Part shown: in pieces, positions 22,201 to 33,840 of the stretch
Layout: the number at the start of each line of letters is the position of its first letter
Position numbering within the stretch: position 1 is the first letter of the stretch
Assembly (NCBI RefSeq): GCF_040712315.1
Contig: NC_134023.1
Span: 65,549,257 to 65,613,256 of the forward strand
Length of the DNA: 64,000 bases
Direction of reading: 5' to 3'
Source: Castanea sativa
Lineage: Eukaryota; Streptophyta; Magnoliopsida; Fagales; Fagaceae
Program-made: the position numbers and the translations under genes
The notes under the pieces: model-generated
Seen by the model: the letters and a program-made list of their open reading frames with translations, nothing else
Told to the model about the DNA's origin: nothing
The model's database searches: none

Positions 22201-25200
22201 ACAAGTGCAAAGCCTATTTATTGTTGCCATTGATATCTTCTCATCCGATTAATAAGCAATCACCAAATTTGGTTTGGTGTTGAACGTGTATAAATGGAAC
22301 TAATTCAACCCATGTAACACTTTGTCTCTTTGGTAATCCACATTTCTTGTAAAGCAGGGAGGGAATTGCAAGATCCTGATAACAAATGAAATTCCTCTGA
22401 GCTAGTAATAATGAAGTCAGAGCAACTGGTTGCATCATCTGCTCCAACATGTGATGTCTACATTCTTGGATTGCTGGAAATAAAATTAGTCATGAGATAG
22501 GGTGCATATTATAGCACAACAGTCATCCTAAATGAAACCAAAAGTAGACAGTTATTATAGGAAAAAAAAAGACAGTTATTTAATCAATATTTACCTCTAA
22601 ATTTTAGTGCTACTCTATTGCACAAAAGCACAAGCCCTACTCAAATGGTTGATGCATCAACTTCACATTTTTAAGAGATGATATTGGTTTCATTTGTCCT
22701 GAAACCTGTGAAAAGTGAGTCACCTGGCTTGGTTAGGACAAAAGTCCACATTATAATCTATGCTTACAATTTCTTAATCAATGACAAATGAAATTGTTTG
22801 TTTGAACAAATCCGTATCGTATATGTTGCCATCTTGACGTAATAAGTGTATAACTGAAAAAACCTATTCACTAAGGTCAAGAGATGAAATGAATTATGAA
22901 ACAAGAAAATGGACTGAAATGTACCATTGGTAAATTTTCTATGTTCCATTAATTATATAATGTATGCAAATTTTAAAGTTTCCTCGTTACATGTGTAAAG
23001 ACATTTTTGCTATTATGGGATTTAGAATATAATGTTTCAATCACCCAGGAGACATTAAACCAAATGAATTGAAGTTAACAGAAACACTTCAAATGATATG
23101 TTCTTAACAAAAATTTTGAAAACCATATGAGCAAGAACAACAATGAAAAACATTGTACATGACTTACACACAAAGCTTGCATTCCCTAATGTTAGTGAGT
23201 GCATGGATTGATTTAACATGTTCTCAATCCTAGAATTTTGAGAGAGCAACCAAAGTAATATACCGCATTATCTACAATGAAGAATTATTGATGCAATAGT
23301 TCAGGTAGAAAACTAGGAATTTCATACACTGGAATTGAGAATGGGCCTCACTTCACCTTAAAAGAAAATTTCTGCATCGAAAAGTATTCATGTTCATTAG
23401 TTGTTAAATGGAATAAAACTGTAGGGGATTTGTGTTTACATCCAAAGTCACCAAGAAAATGAGCTCCATTAAAAGCAAAAGTTGACATAATTGTAAAATT
23501 AATACAAAGATATTGCACCAGGTCTAATTAGCATTTGGACATTGAAAATAAATTTTCTCTTTGGGACCCAAATTGTTATAAAAGTGGTCATTTTTTCCTC
23601 CATTCAATTGCTACTATTACATTGGACTCAATTTGAAAGATCGTTGACAACTCATGAATTTCTATGCTTGAGAACAGAAGATTCTCAATTCATGTTATTT
23701 CAAATATTTCATGTAGTCAATTGTCCATTGCTTGATTATAATTTATAATATGCTAATTAACTCCAAGAATGTTAGGCTACTTCAAAGATGAAAGTTTGAA
23801 TGCATATCTAAGAAATGAACCTTTATCATGGAAGTCTTATGAGTCCTTTGATATGGAAAGTCACATTTTTTGCCCTGCAACAACAGCTAGTCAGTCCAAT
23901 ATGAGTCGCTAATTATGTTTAGATAAAAAGGTCTAATAAGTATCATGAATTCATTTAATATTTTCTTTGCAGCATAAATAATTTGAAAAAATATCATAAT
24001 TTTCTCCATTCTATAGTTATTGGTTTTTTAGCATTCAATCAGAAAGTTTTTTTAACAACTTGCGAATTTGTATGCTTTATAACAGAAGATAATGGATTCA
24101 TATAATATTTCAGAGATTTCATATAATTAAATTGTCCTTGGGTGGAATTATAACCATATGGTATGCTATGTACTAATCACCCAAAAATATAGGAAAAAGG
24201 AAAAAGAGAAGAGAAAAAAAAAAAAAAAAAAAAAACTTATATGGTATGCTAAGTTCCCCCAAGAATGTGAGGCTAAGAAAAAGAAGGCATTAAATGCTTA
24301 CTAGGAAATACTACTGAAGAAACAAACCATTATCTCTTAGGAAAAACGTTCTTTTTTTTTTCCTGCTCCAACAGCTAAGTCTAATGTAAATCATGAAAAT
24401 GATAATAACTTAATTTTTTTAGTAAGTTGTACTACTCACTCATATTGTTAGTGCATGAACTGATGGCATTCTCACCAACTTAAGAATATCCATTTCTAGA
24501 CTTATGAAGAAGAAAAGGGCTACAAGCACTGGAACATCCAATCCTGTTGTAATTGACAATTTTTGACCCACTAAAATATTTCCCTTGATAGTTCTTTTGT
24601 TATGTAATTTCTAAAGGATGGTTTTTGTCTTTTTGAGTACTGATATGTACAAAATAGTAACAATTTGAAAAGCATATAAATAGCTTGCGTAAAAATCATC
24701 AGTAATATTTTTACATGAACATAGAGCTGATGCTTCACAAGGAGTCATTGAAAAGTCAAACGATCAGTCTTCAGAAATTAAGCAACACTGAAACTAGGCA
24801 GCTCTCTAATTGCTAACACCAAGCTACAATCTTCATCCATTCCATCCTATCAAACATAAGTTTGCGAAATAAATTGGAAAAGAAAGGAGAGGAAACACCA
24901 AAACAGTAAAATTTCTACCAACTGGCAAAAACAATTTCAAAACACATGAAGTAAGAAGAAATGAGATATGGCTTTTTGCTAGTCTCTAAATATTTTTATT
25001 ACTAGTGTAGTAAGAACAAACACACACTCAAACACGTCCACCTAGTATTCAATGCTCTTGTGGCTAACTGGCTCTTGCTTCCCAGCATATAGAATCAAAT
25101 TTTTGATAAAATCATCCTACCTGAAACAAAAGGAAGAATGAATGTGAATGTCTTCCAAGGGCTGGAAAACAAAAACATGCCAACATGCCATGATTCAAGA

Positions 25201-26024
25201 GAAGACCATGTCACAAAGTTGAGAGTAGCTAGCAAAGTATCTCAACATTGTTCTTACAAAATTTTTAGTATTCTTACAAAATTTTTAGTATTCTCTGATG
25301 TGGTGGCATATGAATGGAAACTAAGGATATTTTTGGATTCACATTATACCAAAACACACACACACACACTAGTTATCAGTTAGGTCAAGCATTCATGGCA
25401 TATGCAAATGATGATGATAGTAGCTATACTCTTTATAAAGACTATTATCTAACAATTATATATCATTAATTATCAACAAGATCTGAAATTCTGGAAGCCA
25501 CAACAGATGGTCATAGGCAAGGCAAAAGACTGAATTCATTCAAGCAGTGCCCAAACTGTGCCTTCTTCTGGAAAAAAAGTGTCATAATATGACCAAACTC
25601 TAAAGGATGAATAAAATGAAAGTTATTGGGAAATTTTTATATGCTATTTTCATTTCAATAATGCAAAGAAACACAAATTTTGCATTAAAAATAGATATAT
25701 ACCCACTATAAAGACAATGCAAAAATAGTTTAGAGACTTTTAATCATATGGAGACATTGGAATGTCAAAGGCGAATTAGTTCAATAGGTGCAGCTAAATG
25801 GTAAAAGGTAAGTAGACAGAACACAGTACCACAGAATAGAAAATTTTTCACATGCAGCCAGGAGAAGTGGCTATGAATTGCATTTAAAAAAAAAAAACTA
25901 CCGAATTCTAATTAGTATATCCAAAAAAAAAAATCCCTTGCAATGGAAATTGAATCACAAAAATTGGCATCCATGTATTGAGCTTCCAAATTTTCTTCAT
26001 CATATTTTTCACTAGTAAGTTACA

Positions 26025-26116
26025 CACCCACCTGATGGGTCTTGAACCCAAGACCCATCCCTCCACCTAGCACTTATAAGGGGAAGAGGTGCCCGTTGAG
26101 TTAGAGCTCACTGGCC
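26025..26116 (-). repeat. SINE-like tRNA-derived fragment
   Basis: On the minus strand a box A-like GAGCTCTAACTCAACGGGC is followed about 45 bp later by a box B-like GGGTTCAAGACCC. This is the layout of an RNA polymerase III promoter in plant SINEs. No cloverleaf can be formed, so it is not a tRNA gene. Confidence 0.45.
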
Positions 26117-26610
26117 AAATCTTCCTCATCATTAATTCAAATACCAAGACATAATCCTAGTGGATTTACACAAAAATACCAAAAGCAACCTATGAAATAT
26201 TCATGATCTACCTTACAGGACCTTGAAACATGGAATTGCAATACTGGAATGCAGTTCAGTTCATCATGAAATGACAAAAATCAACAGTAGAGGATTGCTG
26301 TTGGTGACATCCCAGTCGGAAAAAGATTGCATACATCATTTTGTAATTTGATTTCCCTTTGTTGCTAGTGCAGCCAAACTAACTTCAGAAGTTTCCTCCT
26401 TGTCTTAGTGCTACACTTTCTTTCTTTGGTAATCCACATTAATTCTAAGTCAGGGAAATGCAAGACCATTAATAGCCAAGGAAAACTCCGGTGGGCCAGT
26501 AATACAGAAGTCAAAGAACTTGTTGGCATCATCTGTTCCAATGCATGACCTAAAAGTTAGTAGCATCCCGGATTGTAAAAGTAGTAATGATAGGTTGCAT
26601 ATTATGTCAA

Positions 26611-26784
26611 GAGCGTTGTTAATTACACACCGGTGTATATGGTGTGTGCGTGTCACATCAACTGAAATCGTGGATTCAAAACATGATTTCACAATTTAAG
26701 TGAGAAATTGTGTTTTGAACACATGATTTCCAAAGTGTTGTGTGTATGGAGCGTGCACTCCACGGTGTGCAACAACAATTTCTC
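26611..26784. mobile_element. Mutator-type MITE, 174 bp, with 9-bp target duplication
   Basis: The element starts GAGCGTTGTTAATTACACACC and ends with the inverted counterpart (GGTGTGCAACAACAATTTCTC). It is flanked by identical 9-bp repeats TTATGTCAA (26602-26610 and 26785-26793). Nine-base duplications are the hallmark of Mutator-class transposition. The duplicated block at about 22.5 kb lacks this insertion and acts as an empty site. The arms pair over much of the length (ATTCAAAACATGATTTC against GTTTTGAACACATGATT). Confidence 0.8.
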
Positions 26785-28238
26785 TTATGTCAAAGCGTTC
26801 GTCCTAAAAAAAGCCAAACGTAGACATAATACTTTAATCAATATCTAATCTTACATTTTTTTTCCACTCTACTACACAAAAACACAAGCCCTGCACCGTC
26901 TATTGAGTGTTGATGCAACAACTTCATAGCTTTAAGAGAAAATATTGGTGGCTTTTGTCATGTAACCTGTAAAAGTTGAGTTACCTGGTTTACATTATAA
27001 TTGTTACAATAATGGTTAACATAGGAAAAATTTCCTATCAGTTTAAGCTTTTGGGACAACTGGTAGTTTATCATGGCACCAAAATGTTTTCTTAAGTTTG
27101 AATCCTATCTCCACTCTACCTCCCATTTCAAAGGGATGCTTTTTGAGTCCTGCTTATGTACATAGGAAAGAGTAAACATTTCCAATATTTTGACATGAAC
27201 ATAACTTAATGCTTCACAAGGAATGAGATATTAAGCTATATCTATAACTATGTAGTAATTGGATTGCTACCACCAAACCATCATCTTCATCCATTCCAGC
27301 CTATCAAAATTAAATTCAAATAATAAATTAAAAATTTTTAAATTAAAGGAAAAGAGAGGAAAATAAGTGTTTTTACCGTCTTACAATTTAATTTCCAACA
27401 AGTGAACCTTTAAGCCTAATCTATGTGGTAAGATATAATAAAGATGAGAATTGAGATACTTACCAATTTATTTTTTGCTAGTTGCTGCATATTCGTTTTT
27501 ACCAGTATAGTTGGAAGACATAAACTACTGAAATCTTGTCTGTTTAAGTATTCGAAGCTCTGGCATACAGACTCCTATAACTGAGAAATTCACCATATCT
27601 AAAACGAAAATGAGGAATGAAAAGAGAGAGAGTAGTATCTAACAATCATAGGGAACTTAGAAAGGAGATGCATGAATATAAAGAAATAGGGGAGTTAACA
27701 CCAAGCTGTGGTCTTTTTCCATGCCATACTACGAAACATAAGTTCGAGTACATAAATAAATAACCATATATGAAACTTAAATGATTTACCACTTAATTTT
27801 TCAGTTGTGGCTTGATAATTGCAATACCAACTCGCTTTGGATAAACAACCTTGCAGTTTTTATATTCCAAGCCTGCCTATATTCTGCACACAGAATCAAA
27901 TGATCAAAAAAATCACTATGCTCTTAATTGAAGGGGAACAAGAGGATTGAATTTTGACAGAGATATATGGACCTATAAAAACTTTGGAGCAGATCATATT
28001 TCTGAAATGCATTTAATATTAATCCAGTTTTTAGGACTAAGGCTTTGTTGTTGGGTTGGACTAGATCGTCCTAATGAAAATTGATTATTCACCATAAATC
28101 TATTCCAACATCTCTAAGTGCCAAATTTCAATTTGTTTATTTAAAATCAACTCTGCAAACCCAAAAGTGCAGTCTTATCATTTATGCCAAGGTACAGATG
28201 CTTAGAACAAAGAAACAAGTGAAGGATTTACGCGTCTC

Positions 28239-28270
28239 CCACCCCCACCCCCACCCCCCCCCCACCCCCC
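28239..28270. repeat. C-rich CCCCAC microsatellite
   Basis: CCCACC units pass into a homopolymeric C run on the plus strand. The open frame crossing it (28081-28317) is an artefact of this composition. Confidence 0.8.
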
Positions 28271-28780
28271 CTTTTTTCCCCTTGAGGGAAAAAGGAACAC
28301 AAAAACAAGATAAATAGCCAAGCTGTTCACTTGCTGCACTTGCCCAAAAGGTTCTCTATAGGCTCAAATATTTATCCCTAGTTTTGTTTCATGCTTTTTT
28401 CCATCTAAGATCAAACAAACTGGGAGATCATCAAAAAACACAAAGAGAACAAAGAAGAGAGTTAAGAACGAAGCATTTGAATCACTACAAAAGATTAGGA
28501 TTCATAATTAATCTACATTTATCTAGAAACATAGAAGATGAACCAAGTTTAGGCCCTATCAGCTATAGGACATGAACTTTTTTAGGTGGACCATGCCCTC
28601 TTCCCCATTAGTGACTTTGTGATATTTATTAAGCTTTTTTCTCTTATTTGTAAGAAAATTGATTAACTCAATATCGCCATAGTGTTAAATGCCAAAAATC
28701 AGAGATCCCACTGGAACACTACTCCAAATTACACAATAACCTTTAATTAATGGTGACTTTAACCAAGTACCTGAGCTAAG

Positions 28781-28895
28781 TCAGTTTCCGAAATCCTCAA
28801 AGTCTCCAAGGAATAGATCCTTTGCCATATTTTCCACAAAAATCTTCAAATTCTTTAGATGATCCACACTCACTCGATGATTAATCCCATTAAAT
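28781..28895 (-). other. Candidate terminal coding exon, family unknown
   Basis: After an AACAG acceptor at 28896-28897 the minus strand reads 37 codons (NGINHRVSVDHLKNLKIF and onward) to a TGA at 28781. Composition is protein-like, with regularly spaced hydrophobics and acidic residues. No upstream exon of the same gene was found before the resistance gene at 29860. It may be a remnant of a deleted gene or a chance frame. Confidence 0.25.
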
Positions 28896-28899
28896 CTGT

Positions 28900-29859
28900 T
28901 GATAAACAAAAGGCATATTCATTTTAAGGCCATTCATGTAAATAGATTACAAAGGAGCAGGATCATGCAATGACAAAAAGGATAACAATATTTCAATAAC
29001 AACGAAAAATTAAAAACATTAAATTCTGTTTCAGTGCATCACCATTGGCATCCTAGAAATGCAATGCAAATCTCGTAGAGCTTTAATTTTGAGGCAAAAT
29101 TTCTTCACAACAAAACAGAGTGTCACACTTAAACCTTTCTTAACAAAACTCTTAGTATGGCCATTATATAACAATGGAATCCTTGGCTCCTCATTGCATG
29201 AATCAATATAACAAATCAGTTTTTGCAAAAGGCTTAAATTAAAACCCAATAAACTAAGAAAGAGAGTTGCATTCCAAAAATGAAAAATGAAAAAAAAAGA
29301 AGAAGAGAGCGAACAACTGTTAAGAGCAGTTGTTCATGGATGATATTGGGGTTCGCCAAATCTTTCTTGTTGAAAAAATAACCAACAGCAAAACTTTTAA
29401 ACAATGTCCAACAGTTTGGTTTCTTTCAAATCAATCTTGGACTTTTCATTGTTAGAAAATGTGAAAAACCAAAAAGTTTCACTAAAGTGAACCCAATACA
29501 ATTATATACCATGGTTGAGTATATTTATTGTTCTAATATTTTGGAAATCCACAAAAAAAAAAAAAAAGATAATTAAAAATTTCTTTATTTTTTGGAAATC
29601 AACAAAATATAAAGAATAGAACTCCCAAAAATTTACTATGTTTTCTCAGCAACCATACATAAATTATATAAGATTATTAAGAAATGAAAAAAAAAAAAAG
29701 TAAAAAGTGAAGAGCTACCAAGCTCAGCTATTGCAGAAGACATACCAGAGGTTATGTTGCAAGTGGCATGGTCGAGGCTGAGAGGGCTAGTGTTCTAGAG
29801 GTAGCCCAAGAGGAATTGACTGAAAAATGGAGTGTTTCACATTTTTTCAGCATATAAAA
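28900..29859. other. 3' flank of the CNL gene
   Basis: AT-rich non-coding sequence downstream of the resistance gene. Several A runs (29552-29566, 29687-29699) and AATAAA-like hexamers on either strand leave the polyadenylation site undefined. The open frame 29031-29249 has no recognisable domain. Confidence 0.4.
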
Positions 29860-32800
29860 TCACCACTCCAGAATTTCCAAAACAGGGACGTGAGCGATTT
29901 TGAACCAATCTTCCCCAATTCCCTTTTCACATCTTTTCCATAAGCAAGGACATCCGTTAATTGATAGCTTTTGTAAAGACTTGAGAGAAACCATCTCATC
30001 AGGAAGTGATTTGAGATATGTACAATAGGAAATGCGAAGTTCTTCAAGGGACGTGAGATTACTAATCCCATCGGGAATTGATGTTAGGTTGGAGCTGTCT
30101 GAAATTTGAAGGTATACAACTGAGGTGAGCTCTGGGAAAATCGTCAAATTGGGACAATCAGAAATCACAAGCCTTCGCAGAGCAGTAACATGTTGAAGTC
30201 CGGAAGGAATAGACTTCAAATTCGGAACGCTGTCGTAACGCAAAGAACTGAGGCATTTAAGATGCTGCCATTCGGTGCCATCATCACCCATGTCACTAAT
30301 CGAATCAAACAGCTCACAATCAAGAATCTCCAAGCTCTCGAGTGAGGTGAGATGGGGCACGGCTAGAGATAGAGATTTCAGCTTAGGGCCTCCTCGTATA
30401 TCTAGTTGCTTGAGAGAACTCAGGTTTGACATCCAATCATCTGGAAGAGCCTCTGTATCCTTTATAGAACTTAAACTCAGAGACTTTAATTTGGAGAAAG
30501 GAGAGGACAGGAAAGAGGAGGAAGAAGGAAGCGAAGAAGTCATCGCTATTGTCGGTTGTAAAGCTTTCAAACTGACTTGATCCAAATGTAGACTTTCTTC
30601 GAGATACGGAAATGGAGGCAGGGAAGTTAGATTAGGGCAAAACTGAATATCTAAAACAGAGAGATGATGGAATGAAGGCAGTGACTGGTGATGCGGATGT
30701 TGTTGGTGATCTGTTGTTGATGTGCTCCTCCACCATCCCTTCAGACTAGGGCAGGAGAGAATATGAATTGTCTTTAGCGATGGGAAGAAGGATGTAGTAG
30801 GAACCTCCTCATTTATATCACCATCTGATATGTACTCCAAAACTTCCATTCTACGAAGCGATAGACGTTCCAGAGAGTGGAGTTGAGACAATCGTGGAAG
30901 TTGTTGACATCTCTTACAACCAATTATAGATAAATCAACAAGATTTGTGAGCAAAGAAAGCCAACTTGAAAATCTCACACCCCCATACCCTCTCACAGAC
31001 AAAAATTTAAGGTTTTGGTGTGGTTGGAGGCCTTCTAATAACTTCTCATCACTATCGTTGTCATCGTCAGAACAAAAATCAAGATCATTTGCATGCCATA
31101 ATAATGTCAACCGTTCAAGATATTGTTTTGCCCTTAAATTGGCAGCACTGGGTTCTGAATAAACATCTTCCAAACATCTCAAATTTGAGATTTGTAGTTC
31201 TCCTCTCAGGGAGTTTAGCGAATTCAATTCGTCTAGCCCACTACTAATGTGCCTAGAGGAAGAAGCTTGGTTGTCTCTCACAACAAATAATGATAACGTT
31301 TGAAGGCATGTCATTTGCCCTAATCCATTAGGCATATGACTCAAACGCCAACAATTGCTATTCTCAAGATGCCTGAGGCCAACCAAAAGTCTAATGTCTC
31401 TAGGTAATTCTTCAAGATTTTCACAACCATTGACTTTTAGTGTTTGCAATTTCCAAAGTCTAGAAATAGCATTAGGGACAGTTTTAATACCAAGATTTGT
31501 AGAAAAATCAAGGTAAGTAAGATGTATTAATTTTTCAATAGAATCTGGCACTCTCTCAATTTGCACTCCATATAAACCCAATGCACGCAATCTTCTGAAA
31601 CTCAAAATAAGTTTATTCAACTTTGATTCGTCTAGTTCCCCCGCTTTATATTCCCACTTATCTAATTTAAATGTTAGAAGACATGTACGTAACTTCTCTG
31701 CTCTAACTAGCAAACCTGAAGTTTCAATAAAAGATGAGTCAATATAAAATGGAATTGACATATGACGAGTTTTTTCATCAAAATTGTTTCCATCCAAAGT
31801 AATTATTGTGCACTCTTCCCCTGCAACTAATTGTGCAAGATCATGAATTAAATCATGCATCTTGTATTTTAATTCTCCAAATACTTTCACTTCTTCAAAG
31901 AAGGACCTCCGAAGCAAATCCTTGAAGTACTCATCTGCAACATCTTCTAATTCTTGGTTTTTGTTTGATGGTCGGATAAAATCTTGCGCTATCCATAGTT
32001 GTATGAGTGTCACCTTATCGATCTCATAATCTTTAGGAAACAAGAAACAAAAGGCAAAACAACTTTTTAAATGTGATGGAAGATGATCATAACTCAACTT
32101 TAGAATTGGAAAAATGTCATTTTTTTGTTGAGTTGCAATTTCTAGTATATTATTCTTGACATATGACCATTTATGCTCTGTTTTTTCCAAGCGCAATACA
32201 TTTCCTATAGACTTTATGGCAAGGGGTACCCCTTGACATTTGCGCACAATTTCCTTTCCAATTTCTTCTAGTCTAGGATTATTGGTCCCTTGCCCTTGCC
32301 CTTTTCTAAATGTTATTTGCTTGAATAACAACCAAGATTGTTTTACATTGAGACCTTTAAGAGTGTATATTGAAACTGAGCATGTAATCTCTGCTACCAA
32401 TCCCGCACGCGTAGTTATTACAATTTTACTTCCTTTAGCACCACCAATTAAAAGGTCTTTCAAACTTTCCCATTTGTGAGGATCCTCATTCCACACATCA
32501 TCCAAGACAAGTAAGTACTTCTTTTGATTAATTATTTTACGAAGCTGATCTTGTAATTTATCCATGCTATGGTCTTCAAGTTTCTCACTTCTAGCAGATA
32601 TTATTTTTTGAATAATCATTTTCACATCAAAGACATCAGATATACATATCCACATTTTTAGTTCAAAATGTTCTTTGATGTTCTTGTAATTGTATACAAA
32701 TTGAGCAAGCGTGGTTTTTCCTAACCCACCAATCCCCACAATAGGAACAATTGAAACATTCTCTTCATTATTAGGCTCCAATAACAGTTTTATGATGGCC

Positions 32801-33330
32801 TCTTTATCATCTTCTCTCCCAATAACTTTTTCATCAAGTACAAATGAGTGAGTCTCTTCCCTATCCATACTCACATGTGGCTCTGCATGGTATTCTTTCA
32901 AGTGAAACAGTTTCCTATCTTCCGCTATTGCATTTAGTTTCTGCTTCATCGCATTTATTTTACCACTCATCTCTTGACGAAAAACAAGTGGGTTTGAAGT
33001 TGAAAAGAAACCGCGTACCTTTTTTGCAATATTCTCACTCATCCCTCCTTGTCGTAAGGCTTCAGTGTTGGCTTCAGTGTAGAACTCACCGAACAAGTCA
33101 TCTGCTTCATAAACTGCGTCCTTGAGCTTTTCGAGCCAGTCCTTGACTTGATGGCTATGAGTCTGCTGCTCTGCTGCATCCCGAAGTACAGCTTGAATAG
33201 TGGAAACGGTGTTCTTGATGTTTTCAAGCTCAGCTTCGACATTCCAAAGCGATGCGACCTCTTTGAAAGCCCAAGAGCCCAAATCTTCAGTGATTTTTTG
33301 TGCAACGGCAAGGAGCATTCCTTCGGCCAT
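29860..33330 (-). CDS. CC-NBS-LRR disease-resistance protein (CNL), intact single exon
   Basis: An intracellular immune receptor of 1,156 aa. Residues 1-160 are an Rx-type coiled-coil domain (MAEGMLLAVAQKITEDLG) with an EDVID-like motif VYEADDLFGEF at 73-83. The NB-ARC follows with all key motifs: P-loop GIGGLGKTT (199-207), RNBS-A (222-235), kinase-2 LLVLDDVW (273-280), RNBS-B GSKIVITTR (300-308), GLPL as CQGVPLAI (365-372), RNBS-D CFAFCFLFPKDYEI (424-437) and MHD at 491-493. From about 570 on there are some 20 irregular leucine-rich repeats, ending GEDWFKIAHVPVLEILEW, the usual RGA/R1-type C-terminus. The length is normal and there are no frame breaks, so it may be functional. Such proteins bind ADP at rest and exchange it for ATP on sensing pathogen effectors. 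The specificity is unknown. Confidence 0.95.
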   Translation of the reverse strand: MAEGMLLAVAQKITEDLGSWAFKEVASLWNVEAELENIKNTVSTIQAVLRDAAEQQTHSHQVKDWLEKLKDAVYEADDLFGEFYTEANTEALRQGGMSENIAKKVRGFFSTSNPLVFRQEMSGKINAMKQKLNAIAEDRKLFHLKEYHAEPHVSMDREETHSFVLDEKVIGREDDKEAIIKLLLEPNNEENVSIVPIVGIGGLGKTTLAQFVYNYKNIKEHFELKMWICISDVFDVKMIIQKIISARSEKLEDHSMDKLQDQLRKIINQKKYLLVLDDVWNEDPHKWESLKDLLIGGAKGSKIVITTRAGLVAEITCSVSIYTLKGLNVKQSWLLFKQITFRKGQGQGTNNPRLEEIGKEIVRKCQGVPLAIKSIGNVLRLEKTEHKWSYVKNNILEIATQQKNDIFPILKLSYDHLPSHLKSCFAFCFLFPKDYEIDKVTLIQLWIAQDFIRPSNKNQELEDVADEYFKDLLRRSFFEEVKVFGELKYKMHDLIHDLAQLVAGEECTIITLDGNNFDEKTRHMSIPFYIDSSFIETSGLLVRAEKLRTCLLTFKLDKWEYKAGELDESKLNKLILSFRRLRALGLYGVQIERVPDSIEKLIHLTYLDFSTNLGIKTVPNAISRLWKLQTLKVNGCENLEELPRDIRLLVGLRHLENSNCWRLSHMPNGLGQMTCLQTLSLFVVRDNQASSSRHISSGLDELNSLNSLRGELQISNLRCLEDVYSEPSAANLRAKQYLERLTLLWHANDLDFCSDDDNDSDEKLLEGLQPHQNLKFLSVRGYGGVRFSSWLSLLTNLVDLSIIGCKRCQQLPRLSQLHSLERLSLRRMEVLEYISDGDINEEVPTTSFFPSLKTIHILSCPSLKGWWRSTSTTDHQQHPHHQSLPSFHHLSVLDIQFCPNLTSLPPFPYLEESLHLDQVSLKALQPTIAMTSSLPSSSSFLSSPFSKLKSLSLSSIKDTEALPDDWMSNLSSLKQLDIRGGPKLKSLSLAVPHLTSLESLEILDCELFDSISDMGDDGTEWQHLKCLSSLRYDSVPNLKSIPSGLQHVTALRRLVISDCPNLTIFPELTSVVYLQISDSSNLTSIPDGISNLTSLEELRISYCTYLKSLPDEMVSLKSLQKLSINGCPCLWKRCEKGIGEDWFKIAHVPVLEILEW

Positions 33331-33660
33331 TTCTTTGTAACGTGGAAAAGGAAATTAGAAGATCGAGACGAAAGCTAGAGGATGGGCTTGAAGTGCTCTA
33401 ATGTTAGTGAAGGTAATAGTGCTATGAAGAAGAGGAATCAAGTTTTGAAGTGGAAGTGTTGACATTAACAGTTTTCTTTATATTTTATTAGAAGAATCGT
33501 TATCATGCTTTGGAAAATAACAAGAAGCAACATGTCAGTGATTGGCCCTTTGCAAAGAAAAAGCCGTGCGGCGCGGAGCAAAGTGTTCCCCTTTTGCATA
33601 TCATTGACGCTAAAGTTAAGGTAGTTGTTAGTAAGCCAGCCAATAGCCATTAACAAATCA

Positions 33661-33840
33661 CCAATATACAATTATTCCAACGAAGACCATGTGAAAAGGT
33701 TGGTCCTCCACCATAAAAAATTTCCAATATACAATTATTCCAACGAAGACCATGTGAAAAGGTTGGTCCTCCACCATAAAAAGTTACCAATACACAATTA
33801 TTCCAACGAAGACTATGTGAAAAGGTTTCCAATATACAAA
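33661..33840. repeat. 63-bp minisatellite, about 2.7 copies, upstream of the CNL
   Basis: The unit starting CCAATATACAATTATTCCAA recurs at 33661, 33724 and 33787, exactly 63 bp apart, with few changes, then breaks off near 33838. Because 63 is a multiple of three, both strands show spurious open frames with a 21-residue period. It starts about 330 bp upstream of the resistance gene's ATG and is therefore in or near its promoter. Confidence 0.9.

Larger units (their letters stand above)
22200..28000 (-). repeat. Diverged internal duplications without a confident gene
   Basis: Blocks at about 22320-22740 and 26400-27000 are clearly related: both contain CTTTGGTAATCCACAT, a CATCATCTG-TCCAA phrase, a CACAAGCCC phrase and the stretch ending ACCTGGTTT or ACCTGGCTT. 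A second module (CTTCATCCATTCCA and neighbours) occurs at about 24820, 27270 and 27705. On the minus strand both first blocks give a short frame with GADDAT or GTDDAN followed by a MWITKE phrase, as if from an exon of an old repeated gene. The family is not recognised; an LRR fragment is possible but unsupported. The rest is AT-rich with A runs. Confidence 0.45.
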
